From: Saccharothrix saharensis
GTDB taxonomy: Bacteria > Actinomycetota > Actinomycetes > Mycobacteriales > Pseudonocardiaceae
Length of the DNA stretch: 64,000 nt
Assembly (NCBI RefSeq): GCF_006716745.1
Contig: NZ_VFPP01000001.1
Location: 4,216,001 to 4,280,000, forward strand
Direction: 5' to 3'
Shown here in pieces: positions 17,296 through 24,419 of this stretch; the stretch's first letter is position 1; each line of letters begins with the position of its first letter. A model generated the notes under the pieces. It was given only the letters and a program-made list of their open reading frames with translations, had not been told where the DNA came from and did no database searches. The translations under genes and the position numbers were made by a program.

Positions 17296-18282
17296 ATGCC
17301 CGAGCTTGAGCTCCGCCACCTGCGCGCGGTGTGCGCGATAGCCGAAGAAGGCAGCCTCACGAAGGCCGCCTCGCGCCTGGGCCTCACGCAACCCGCGATG
17401 AGCGCCCAGTTGCGGACCGTCGAGCGGATCGTCGGCGGTCGCCTGTTCGACCGGAGCCCCGGTGGTTCCCTGCCCACCGAGCTGGGCAAACAAGTCGTCG
17501 GCACGGCCCGGCTGGTGCTCGACGAGGTCGAGCAGCTCGTGTCGCTGGCCCGCGAGCGGACGCGGGACGGCAAGCCGGGGCCGTTGCTGGTGGGCGGCGT
17601 GCCCACGTTGTTCTTCGGGCACTTCGTGGAGGAGCTGCGGCGGGTCATCCCCTGTTCGGAGGTCCGCACCGAGATCATGCCCGGCGCTTCGGACCTGCTG
17701 GAACTGCTGGTGTCGGGCCAGGTGCAGCTCGCCGTGCTGGACCGGTTCGAAGGGCTGGAACGGCGGGAGCTGCGCGGGCTGGAGCTGCGCCGGCTGGTGA
17801 GCGAGCCGCAGTTCGTGGCGCTGCCGGAGACCGACCCGCTGGCCGCCCAGGAGGACGTCGACCTCGCGCAGCTCGCCGACCGCGACTGGGTCGCGCCGCC
17901 GGACGAGTTCGTCGGCAACCGGTTGCAGATCTTCACGGCGTGCGCGGCGGCCGGCTTCACGCCCCGGTTCAGCCACCACGTGAACGAGGCCAGCACGGCG
18001 CGCAGCCTGGTCGCCAACGGGGCGGTGTCGTTCGCGCTGCCCCAGTCCCGCGGCGGGGAGGGGATCGTGATCCGACCGCTGCGCGGCGCGCCCCTGATGG
18101 TGGACCTGATGCTGGCCACGCGGCGGGAGGGGCCCGCGGCGGGGCGGGCGCACGACGTGTTCGCGGCGGCGGCCCGCGCGTACCGGGCGGTGCTCCCCCG
18201 CAACCCCGGCTACGCCGCGTGGTGGGAGGAGCACCCCGAGGCGCACCGGGAGATCGACGCGGCCCTGCTGGCGGGTGGTTAG
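17296..18282 (+). CDS. LysR-family transcriptional regulator
   Basis: The 328-residue protein has a classic LysR winged helix (LRAVCAIAEEGSLTKAASRL, then LTQPAMSAQLRTVERIVGG) and an effector-binding domain starting near residue 95. The ATG at 17296 has AGGGGG and GAAGAG upstream. It is divergent from the small leader ORF and nitroreductase gene, which are its most likely targets. It ends 10 bases from the convergent SDR gene. Its C-terminus carries an Arg/Ala-rich extension after residue 280 with no assigned role. Confidence 0.86.
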   Translation: MPELELRHLRAVCAIAEEGSLTKAASRLGLTQPAMSAQLRTVERIVGGRLFDRSPGGSLPTELGKQVVGTARLVLDEVEQLVSLARERTRDGKPGPLLVGGVPTLFFGHFVEELRRVIPCSEVRTEIMPGASDLLELLVSGQVQLAVLDRFEGLERRELRGLELRRLVSEPQFVALPETDPLAAQEDVDLAQLADRDWVAPPDEFVGNRLQIFTACAAAGFTPRFSHHVNEASTARSLVANGAVSFALPQSRGGEGIVIRPLRGAPLMVDLMLATRREGPAAGRAHDVFAAAARAYRAVLPRNPGYAAWWEEHPEAHREIDAALLAGG

Positions 18283-18292
18283 GCGGGCCGGG

Positions 18293-19093
18293 TCAGGACT
18301 TCAGGGCGTCCTCGATCGTGGCGGGGGCGCGACCGATCAGCTCCTCCAGGTCGGGGCGCACCTCGGCGAGCACGCCGCGGCTGATGTTGACCTCGATGTC
18401 GGCGAGCAGGTCGGCCACGAAGTCCGGCAGGCCGAAGCCCTTCAGGCCGGCGACGCGGTCGGCCCGGCTCACCGGCTGGTGCGTGGTGCCGGCCAGCGCG
18501 GCCAGCTCGTCGAAGCTCCACGCCCGCGGGCCGGTCAGCTCGTAGACGGCGTTCTCGTGGCCCGGCGTGCTCAGCACGACGGCCGCGGCGAGGGCCAGGT
18601 CGTCGCGGGACGCGCTGGCGATGCGGCCGTCACCGGCGGCGCTGACGATCGGGCCGGGCGCGTGCGGCAGGTAGTTCTCGTGGTACATCCCGTTGCGGAG
18701 GAACGTGAACGGGATACCCGTGGCCCGGATCGCCTCCTCGGTCGCCTTGTGCACGCGGGCGAGGGTCAGCGGTGAGGTGTCCGCGTCGGTGACCGAGGTG
18801 TAGACGATGTGCCGCACGCCCGCGTCCGCGGCGGCGCGGACGGCGTTGGAGTGCCGTCGCAGCCGGATCTCGTCCGGGCCGTCGACCGAGACGATCAGCA
18901 GCGTCTCGACGCCGGCGAACGTGTCGGCGAGCGGGCCGTCGAAGTCGCCCGGGCGGACCTCGACGCCCAGGCCCTCGGCCTTCTCCGGGTCGCGGACGGA
19001 GACGGCCAGCCGGTCGGCGGGCAGGCGGGTGAGGGTGTGCTCGAGGATCAGGGAGCCGAGGTGGCCGGTCGCGCCGGTGATCAAGGTCGTCAT
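18293..19093 (-). CDS. NmrA-like NAD(P)-binding oxidoreductase
   Basis: The 266-residue protein opens with the Rossmann motif TLITGATGHLGSLILEHTL (residues 3-21), has GVETLLIVSVDG at the end of strand 4 and HIVYTSVTDADTSP, and lacks the SDR Tyr-x3-Lys pair. This is the atypical SDR (NmrA/QOR2 quinone-oxidoreductase) group that binds NADPH. The divergent HxlR gene and the shared operator point to quinone or electrophile stress control, as for E. coli ytfG and similar genes. Confidence 0.84.
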   Translation of the reverse strand: MTTLITGATGHLGSLILEHTLTRLPADRLAVSVRDPEKAEGLGVEVRPGDFDGPLADTFAGVETLLIVSVDGPDEIRLRRHSNAVRAAADAGVRHIVYTSVTDADTSPLTLARVHKATEEAIRATGIPFTFLRNGMYHENYLPHAPGPIVSAAGDGRIASASRDDLALAAAVVLSTPGHENAVYELTGPRAWSFDELAALAGTTHQPVSRADRVAGLKGFGLPDFVADLLADIEVNISRGVLAEVRPDLEELIGRAPATIEDALKS

Positions 19094-19125
19094 GCCGGCA
19101 ACGGTAGGTGCGACGCTAACTATTC

Positions 19126-19156
19126 GTAAGTACCTACCTGTTCGTCAGGTACTTAC
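19126..19156. promoter_or_regulatory. HxlR operator between SDR and hxlR genes
   Basis: GTAAGTACCT (19126-19135) and AGGTACTTAC (19147-19156) form a perfect 10-bp inverted repeat with an 11-base spacer in the divergent spacer. Size and placement suit a dimeric HxlR repressor controlling both genes. Confidence 0.7.
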
Positions 19157-19188
19157 GCTGCGGATAGCGTGCAGGTAGGGTGCCTGCC

Positions 19189-19563
19189 ATGGTGCAGCGA
19201 GGTGACGTGTACGACCGCAACTGCCCGACGCGGGTGATCGCGAACCACGCCACCGGGCAGTGGGGCAGCCTGGTGCTCGGCAAGCTCCTGGCCGGCACGA
19301 AGCGGTTCGGCGAGCTGCGCCGGGAGGTGTCGGGGGTGAGCGAGAAGATGCTCGCCCAGACGTTGCAGGCACTGGAACGGGACGGGTTGGTGCACCGCGA
19401 GGTCCACCCGGTGATCCCGCCGAGGGTGGACTACTCCCTGACGACGCTGGGCGCGCACGCGGCGAAGCAGATCAGCGGGCTGTTCGGGTGGATCGAGGAG
19501 AACCTGCCGGACTTCCTGGCGGCGCAGGAGGAGTACGACGCGCGCCGGGTCGAGAACGTGTGA
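19189..19563 (+). CDS. HxlR-family transcriptional regulator
   Basis: The protein shows the HxlR winged helix: an N-terminal Cys in NCPTRVIANH, WGSLVLGKLLAGTKRFGEL, then VSEKMLAQTLQALERDGLV. The Cys-Pro pair is the redox- or electrophile-sensing cysteine in some characterised members. I chose ATG 19189; a GTG three codons upstream is possible. It probably represses itself and the divergent NmrA-like reductase through the 10-bp inverted repeat. Confidence 0.87.
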   Translation: MVQRGDVYDRNCPTRVIANHATGQWGSLVLGKLLAGTKRFGELRREVSGVSEKMLAQTLQALERDGLVHREVHPVIPPRVDYSLTTLGAHAAKQISGLFGWIEENLPDFLAAQEEYDARRVENV

Positions 19564-19706
19564 CGGATCACGTCCACACCTCCGACCTGTGCGCGGGCGC
19601 ACAGGGTTGCCATGCGCATGTTACCGGGCAACTGGGCGTTTAGATCGGATGTGTGGCGGGTAAGGGGAAACCAACAGCCGGTGAATTCCGGGGGTGGTTT
19701 GCCAGA

Positions 19707-20765
19707 ATGAGTGCCATGACGCAGCCCTTCACGGACGATAGTCACCCGGCCGAGCCCTATCCGGGAGCTCGGCCGGGACACTGCTTCGTGCACCTCGACG
19801 GCGCCGGCTGGCCGGTCACGCCCGATCCCGGTGCCGATTCCGGATGGCGGGTCGCCCCCGACGGGCAGGACCTGGACGACTGGCTGGCCGAGCACGGCGA
19901 ACCGCCGTTGACGGGCCGGATGCCGGTCCTGGCGTACGGGTCGAACGCGAACCCCGCCAAGGTGACGTGGTTGCGGGACGAACTGGGGTTGACCGGCCCG
20001 GCGGTGGTGCTGAGGGCCAGGTGCGAGGGGTTGTCGGCGGTCTGGGCCGCCGGGTTGCGCAAGACCGACGGGCAGCGCCCGGCGACGCTCGCCGCCGCGC
20101 CGGGCGTCGAGGAGGAGCACGCGGTGTGGTTCGCCACCGCGGAGCAGTTGCGGGTGCTCGACCGGTGCGAGGGGCGCGGGCTGCGCTACCGGCTGGTTCG
20201 GGTGCACACCGGGCGGGTGACGTTGTTCAACGGTGGCGTGGTGGACTCCGTGCTGGCGTACACCGGTGCGGGCACGAGGCGGATGCCGTTGCTGGTGGGC
20301 GGGCGGCCGGTGCGGTGCGCGGAGGTCGACCAGCGGACGGCGCGGCGGCTCGGCGGGCGACCGGCGGACGGCGACGGGCTGGACGTGACGCCCGTGCACG
20401 GCGACCCCTCGCCGGACGACTGGCCGGATCGGGTGTTCGTGTACGGGACGTTGCAGCCGGGGATGGCGGCCTGGGCCGTGGTGGAGCCGTTCGTGGTGGG
20501 TGAGCCCGTGCGGGCGTCGTTGTCGGGGACGTTGCACGACACGGGGCGCGGGTACCCGGCGTGGCGGCCCGGCGGTGGCGCGCCGGTGCCCGGGCACGTG
20601 CTGCGGGTGGAGCGGCCGGAAGAGGCGTTGCCCGTGCTGGACGAGTACGAGGGCGACGAGTACCGGCGGGTCCGGGTGACGTTGGCCGACGGGCAGGTGT
20701 GCTGGGTGTACGTCTGGCAGGCGGCGGTCGGCGACATGCCGGTGCTGTCCGGCGGGTGGGTCTGA
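19707..20765 (+). CDS. tandem gamma-glutamylcyclotransferase-like (GGCT) protein
   Basis: Two GGCT-type domains are fused. The first has the substrate loop LAYGSNANP followed by a WLRDELGL helix; the second has VFVYGTLQPG and ends with EEALPVLDEYEGDEYRRVRV, whose Glu is the usual catalytic acid position in the AIG2/GGCT family. Such enzymes release 5-oxoproline from gamma-glutamyl amines or peptides. Starts at 19653 (GTG), 19707 (ATG) and 19716 (ATG) share a frame; 19707 is preferred because GGGGGTGG lies 9 bases upstream. The pairing of two complete domains in one chain is unusual for this family. Confidence 0.78.
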   Translation: MSAMTQPFTDDSHPAEPYPGARPGHCFVHLDGAGWPVTPDPGADSGWRVAPDGQDLDDWLAEHGEPPLTGRMPVLAYGSNANPAKVTWLRDELGLTGPAVVLRARCEGLSAVWAAGLRKTDGQRPATLAAAPGVEEEHAVWFATAEQLRVLDRCEGRGLRYRLVRVHTGRVTLFNGGVVDSVLAYTGAGTRRMPLLVGGRPVRCAEVDQRTARRLGGRPADGDGLDVTPVHGDPSPDDWPDRVFVYGTLQPGMAAWAVVEPFVVGEPVRASLSGTLHDTGRGYPAWRPGGGAPVPGHVLRVERPEEALPVLDEYEGDEYRRVRVTLADGQVCWVYVWQAAVGDMPVLSGGWV

Positions 20766-20837
20766 GGCGGGGCACCTCGGACGGGTTGTGGAGCAGCGTC
20801 ATCGGTGCGCCCGATCCGGTGAATTCCTCGCCGATCC

Positions 20838-20860
20838 ACCCAACCGTTCGGTGGTTGGGT
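20838..20860. terminator. hairpin downstream of the GGCT gene
   Basis: ACCCAACC (20838-20845) pairs with GGTTGGGT (20853-20860), an 8-bp stem with a 7-nt loop, in the spacer before the DUF4232 lipoprotein gene. Confidence 0.5.
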
Positions 20861-20902
20861 ACGTCCTCCTGACAAGGACCCGTTTCCTAGCAGGAGGTGG
20901 AC

Positions 20903-21499
20903 ATGAGGCGACTCGTGGCGTTCGGCGTCCTCGCGGTCGCTCTTGCCGCGTGCGGGAGCCCACAGCAGGCGGCCGACCAATCTTCGTTGGCGGTCGAGCC
21001 GTCCTCGGAGTCCGCACCCGCGCCGCCGTCGTCGGCGCCGGTGACGTCCGCGCAGGTCACGGCCACGGCGGCGCCGGCGTCGGGCCGCTGCACGGCGGCG
21101 GTGCTGGCGGCGGCGGTGGAGTCGACCGGGGCCGGTGCGGGGAACCGGTACGGGAAGCTCGTGGTGACCAACAACGGTGCGGGGCCGTGCACGGTGAACG
21201 GGTACAGCGGCTTGCAGTTGCTGGACTCGGCGGGCAACCCGGTGCCGACGGACTTGCGGCGGACGTCCGACCCGGGACCCGCGCCGGTGGTGCTCGCGCC
21301 CGGGACGGCGGCGGCGGCGAACCTGCACTGGACGGTGGTGCCGACCGGTGACGAGCCGGTGGACCGGCCGTGCCAGGAGGAGGCGGTGCGCGCGGCGGCG
21401 ATCCCGCCCGACGAGACCGAGCCGATGAGCCTGCGGTGGGGGTTGGGTCCGGTGTGCGCCGGCGGGAAGATCGAGATCAGCGCGTTCTACGCTGCCTAG
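20903..21499 (+). CDS. DUF4232 domain lipoprotein
   Basis: ATG 20903 is chosen because AGGAGG ends 5 bases upstream; an in-frame GTG at 20897 lies inside that site. A signal peptide ends at LAAC, giving a lipidated Cys. A Ser/Pro/Ala linker follows, then a DUF4232 domain with CTAAVLAAAVES, a KLVVTNNGAGPCTVNGY strand pair and paired cysteines near the end (RPCQEE and GPVCAGG). The domain is a small secreted beta-sandwich with no known enzyme activity. A second DUF4232 protein lies at the urease locus. Confidence 0.82.
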   Translation: MRRLVAFGVLAVALAACGSPQQAADQSSLAVEPSSESAPAPPSSAPVTSAQVTATAAPASGRCTAAVLAAAVESTGAGAGNRYGKLVVTNNGAGPCTVNGYSGLQLLDSAGNPVPTDLRRTSDPGPAPVVLAPGTAAAANLHWTVVPTGDEPVDRPCQEEAVRAAAIPPDETEPMSLRWGLGPVCAGGKIEISAFYAA

Positions 21500-22267
21500 G
21501 TGATCGAGTCCAACGTCCCCGGCCACGCCGGGGAGCTCGCCGTCCGCACCTGGCCCAACCTGGACGCCGACTGGCTCGCCGTCATCGTGCACGGGTACGG
21601 CGAGCACAGCGGCAGGTACGGGCACGTCGCCGACGCGTTGGTGGAGGCCGGTGCGTTGGTGGTGGCCGCCGACCTCGTCGGGCACGGGCGGTCCGAGGGG
21701 GAACGGGCGGTCATCGCCGACTTCGACGGGGTCGTGGCCGATGTCGGTGCCGCGGTGAGCTCGGCGGCGTCGGACCTGCCGACGGTGCTGATCGGGCACG
21801 GCGAGGGCGGGTTGATCGCGGCGCGGTACGCGCAGGGCAACCCGCCGGCGGCGCTGGTGCTGTCGGCGCCGGTGCTCGGCACGTGGGAAGGGCTGGACCG
21901 GCCCGAGGAGCCGGTGGACCCGGAGCTGCTGTCACGCGACCCGGAGGTCGGCAAGAACTACGCGTCGGACCCGATGGTGTGGCACGGGCCGTACAAGAGG
22001 GAGACCTTGGAGGCGCTGGAGCGCGCGCTCGACGAGGTGAACTACGGCCCCGCGTTGGAGCACCTGCCGACGTTGTGGCTGCACGGCGCCGCGGACGAGC
22101 TGGTGCCGTTGGCCGAGACCCGGACCGGCACCGACCGGCTGCGCGGGCTGCTGTTCGAGGAGCGGGTCTACCCCGGCGCGCGGCACGAGGTGTTCAACGA
22201 GACCAACTCGGCCGAGGTGCTGGCCGACGTGGTCGACTTCGTGCGCCGGGTGCTCGCGTCCGGCTGA
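21500..22267 (+). CDS. alpha/beta hydrolase of the monoacylglycerol lipase type, nucleophile Ser replaced
   Basis: The 255-residue fold matches lysophospholipase/monoglyceride lipases: VIVHGYGEHSGRY (residues 28-40), AADLVGHGRSEGERA, an Asp in LHGAADELVPL and His in GARHEVFNE. The elbow reads LIGHGEGGLIAARYA instead of the usual GHSMGG, so residue 101 is Gly (codon GGC at 21800-21802) where the catalytic Ser should be. The acid and histidine remain. The protein may be a non-catalytic relative or use another nucleophile; a sequencing error is the simple alternative, since one base (A to G) changes Ser to Gly. GTG starts immediately after the preceding stop codon. Confidence 0.8.
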   Translation: MIESNVPGHAGELAVRTWPNLDADWLAVIVHGYGEHSGRYGHVADALVEAGALVVAADLVGHGRSEGERAVIADFDGVVADVGAAVSSAASDLPTVLIGHGEGGLIAARYAQGNPPAALVLSAPVLGTWEGLDRPEEPVDPELLSRDPEVGKNYASDPMVWHGPYKRETLEALERALDEVNYGPALEHLPTLWLHGAADELVPLAETRTGTDRLRGLLFEERVYPGARHEVFNETNSAEVLADVVDFVRRVLASG

Positions 22268-22281
22268 TCCGTCACCCGGAC

Positions 22282-22314
22282 GGGTGGGGCGGCCGACGCG
22301 GCGCCGCCCCACCC
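22282..22314. terminator. bidirectional hairpin terminator
   Basis: GGGTGGGGCGGC (22282-22293) pairs perfectly with GCCGCCCCACCC (22303-22314), a 12-bp stem with a 9-nt loop, between the two convergent stop codons. Confidence 0.75.
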
Positions 22315-22323
22315 CGTCAGGGA

Positions 22324-22743
22324 TCACTCGTCGTAGTCGCTGCCGTCGTCGTCGTCGTAGTCGTCGTCGTCGTAGTCGGCGTCATCGTCGTACTCGTCGT
22401 ACCAGTCGTTGGAATCGGCCTGGGCCGACGTGTCCCCGGTCCACGCGCCTTCGGGGCTGGACCACGAGTAGCTGTCGAAGTAACCCGCGTTGCCGTCGTA
22501 CGTCCACGCAGCCACGGTGAACGAGCCCGCGCCGTAGTTGCCGGCGACCTGGTACTGCTCGAAGTAGTACGAGTTGCCGTAGGCGTCGGCGCCGGACGCC
22601 AGGTCGTGGACCGTGGCGCCCTCCGCCGTGGCGGACGCGCTGCCCTGGTCGTACTCGACGTCGGCCGACGCGATGCCCGCGGCGCCGATGACGAGCGGGA
22701 GCGACAACGCGCCCGCGGCGACCAGTCGGATGATGCTGCGCAT
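22324..22743 (-). CDS. small secreted protein with Asp/Tyr-rich acidic tail
   Basis: The 139-residue protein has a Sec signal peptide (about residues 1-27, ending IASA|DV), a middle part rich in Tyr, Ser, Gly and Ala, and a C-terminal tail of about 22 residues made almost only of Asp and Tyr (DYDDDDYDDDDG). AGGAGG lies 7 bases before the ATG. I know no family. The acidic tail could bind calcium or other cations or wall polymers; that is inference. The DNA encoding the tail is a run of GTC/GAC triplets and could vary in length between strains. Confidence 0.75.
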   Translation of the reverse strand: MRSIIRLVAAGALSLPLVIGAAGIASADVEYDQGSASATAEGATVHDLASGADAYGNSYYFEQYQVAGNYGAGSFTVAAWTYDGNAGYFDSYSWSSPEGAWTGDTSAQADSNDWYDEYDDDADYDDDDYDDDDGSDYDE

Positions 22744-22937
22744 GGTGGAACCTCCTTGGCGTAGATGGCCATGCGCTCACATCGTTACCTCGCACGACGC
22801 GCCACCGGACGTCGCCGACCGCATCGTGTGAACGGCGGTTGAACCGGCGAAAACGGCCTGATCAGCGGACATCACGAGGGGTGGGCGCAAGTCCCTGCTT
22901 ATGGGTGACATCAGTGGCACCCTCACGTGCCACACCT

Positions 22938-23765
22938 GTGTCGTGGACAATTCGCGTCGAGATGGTGGGAGAAGACCTGGAGCTGCTGATCACCGCGGTG
23001 GTGGCGGCCGACGACGACCGGCAGGCGCGCGCCGCCTGCGCCGCACTGCTGCGCCAGGTCGGCGGGCGGGTGGTGCGGGCCATCGACTGCTCCGACGAGG
23101 AACCGGGCTGCTGGTCGGTGACGATCAGCCGGGTCAGCGGCGAGCGGGCGACGCAGAACGTGGCGGGCGCGCTGGCCCGCGCGGTGCGCACGTTCGTGCG
23201 GCAGCTCGGCGACCAGTTCCCCACGCCGCGGGTGGCCTGCGAGCCGCCGACGGCGTGGACGGTGCTGGAGGACCCGGCGCTGCTCGACGGCCTCGTGCCC
23301 GGCGCCGAGCGGCTGCTGGTGGAGGCGTGGGCGGGCGGGGACCCGCAGCAGAACCGGCCCGAGGTACCGGCACCGGACCGTTCGGCGCAGGCGCCGGAGC
23401 CCGAACGGGTGCGCACGCGGTTGTCGTTGCGCGTGGACGTGGCCACCGACCGGTCCGCGGGCGCCGAGTGGCAGGCGCGGGCGGTAGCGAGCCGGGTCGC
23501 GAGAAGTGGCAAGATCACCCGAGTGGCTCCCCACGGGCACCTACTGAGCGTGCACATCGACCTCGGCGCGAGCGTTAATTCGCCCACGGTCGCGCTACAG
23601 GACGCCGTGGCGTCGCTGGGCCGTTCGGGGTGGTCGGACGTCGAGTGGTCGGGCGATTCCGGGACGATCCGCTGGTCGGCGTCACCGGTGCCGGAGGCGG
23701 GGATCGCCGCGCTGGCACTGACAGCGACTCCGGACTCGGCATTCGTGTGGACGGTGCCGGACTGA
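22938..23765 (+). CDS. uncharacterised protein, first gene of the FtsK-like cassette
   Basis: Start codons are uncertain. The frame extends up to 22839, but the conserved-looking part begins near SWTIRVEMVGEDLELLITAV, so GTG 22938 is used (275 residues); ATG 22962 is the next choice. Two similar-looking halves are visible: each begins with a beta-strand (LELLITAVVAADD, LSLRVDVATDRS) followed by a helix with A.ACAALL or WQARAVASRV, then a strand with Gly/Val, joined by a Pro-rich linker around residues 150-175. No signal peptide or membrane helix is seen. I do not recognise a family. A 139-base spacer with a candidate promoter separates it from the next four genes, so it may be a separate unit. 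Confidence 0.6.
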   Translation: MSWTIRVEMVGEDLELLITAVVAADDDRQARAACAALLRQVGGRVVRAIDCSDEEPGCWSVTISRVSGERATQNVAGALARAVRTFVRQLGDQFPTPRVACEPPTAWTVLEDPALLDGLVPGAERLLVEAWAGGDPQQNRPEVPAPDRSAQAPEPERVRTRLSLRVDVATDRSAGAEWQARAVASRVARSGKITRVAPHGHLLSVHIDLGASVNSPTVALQDAVASLGRSGWSDVEWSGDSGTIRWSASPVPEAGIAALALTATPDSAFVWTVPD

Positions 23766-23904
23766 GATCGTTTTCACTGCCCCGATCGAGTGGATTTGCA
23801 CTGCCACCCGGTCAGCCGATCTTGCTTGTGAATCGTGAAACTTTAGGTACTACTTTCAACTATAGGAACTCGAGCAGTTTCGCCAGGAGGGGTCGGGATC
23901 CGAC
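23766..23904 (+). promoter_or_regulatory. AT-rich promoter region of the FtsK-like operon
   Basis: The spacer is clearly less GC-rich than its surroundings. TATAGG (23861-23866) is a candidate -10. The flanking TGAAA (23836-23840) and TTTCA (23854-23858) form an inverted repeat that could be an operator. AGGAGGGG (23885-23892) precedes the ATG at 23905 by 12 bases. Confidence 0.5.
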
Positions 23905-24165
23905 ATGGCCAGCATCGAAGAGGTCCGCGCCGCGATCGCCCAGGCCGTCGAGAAGGCGGGCCAGAGCGTCAACGCCCTGCAACAGGCCGCCGACCTGGCC
24001 GAGGACGCCCAAGCGCTGCTGAGCACGGCGACGCAGGGCAGCGTCCAGGCCGACGTGGAGCAGGCGAACGCGCGGTTCGCCGAGGTGGTCAGCGGCGTCA
24101 CCGACCTGCAGAAGCACCTCGGCGCCGGGATCTCCCAGGCCGAGAGCATCAACTCCAGGTTGTGA
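23905..24165 (+). CDS. small helical protein (86 aa) of the FtsK-like operon
   Basis: The protein is almost wholly helical and rich in Ala, Gln and Glu, with long heptad-like stretches (SIEEVRAAIAQAVEKAGQSV and a second helix around residues 47-70). It has no signal peptide and no Trp-x-Gly motif. From memory it resembles the actinobacterial family annotated DUF6244, whose members sit before FtsK-like genes; a domain search would settle this. The next gene begins after one base, so all four genes are probably one transcript. It may form a helical hairpin pair with the next product. Confidence 0.7.
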   Translation: MASIEEVRAAIAQAVEKAGQSVNALQQAADLAEDAQALLSTATQGSVQADVEQANARFAEVVSGVTDLQKHLGAGISQAESINSRL

Positions 24166-24166
24166 C

Positions 24167-24418
24167 GTGACCTCGGTAGGTGACGTCAAGCTCGCGCTCG
24201 AGCAGAGCTGCGAGTTCCTGCGGGACGCCTACCGCAGCGTCCGGGAGGCCCAGACCGCGTTGGACGAGGCCGTCGACATCCTGCTCGACGCGAGCGCCGA
24301 CCACCACGAGTCCCTGGTGCCGCCCGGGTTCCTGGCGGCCGGCGAGCGGTTCGCCGACGAGTTGGAGCTGATCGTGGGCAGCCTGGAACTGGTCCAACGC
24401 CTAGCCGTGGAGCTGTGA
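24167..24418 (+). CDS. small helical protein (83 aa) of the FtsK-like operon
   Basis: The GTG start follows the previous stop after one base, and the next gene is joined by the same TGACGTGA junction. The product is predicted helical: helix 1 about residues 6-23, helix 2 about 24-42, then a Pro-containing bend near 51-53 and a last helix 54-82 ending in LELVQRLAVEL. The size and pairing with the 86-residue neighbour recall paired small helical proteins beside EccC-type ATPases, but there is no WXG motif and I make no family claim. Confidence 0.65.
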   Translation: MTSVGDVKLALEQSCEFLRDAYRSVREAQTALDEAVDILLDASADHHESLVPPGFLAAGERFADELELIVGSLELVQRLAVEL

Positions 24419-24419
24419 C

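Noticed and set aside
22324-22400. GTC triplet run considered as a simple non-coding microsatellite
   Set aside because: It is in frame with a signal-peptide protein that has a good ribosome site and codes for its acidic tail, so it is treated as coding.
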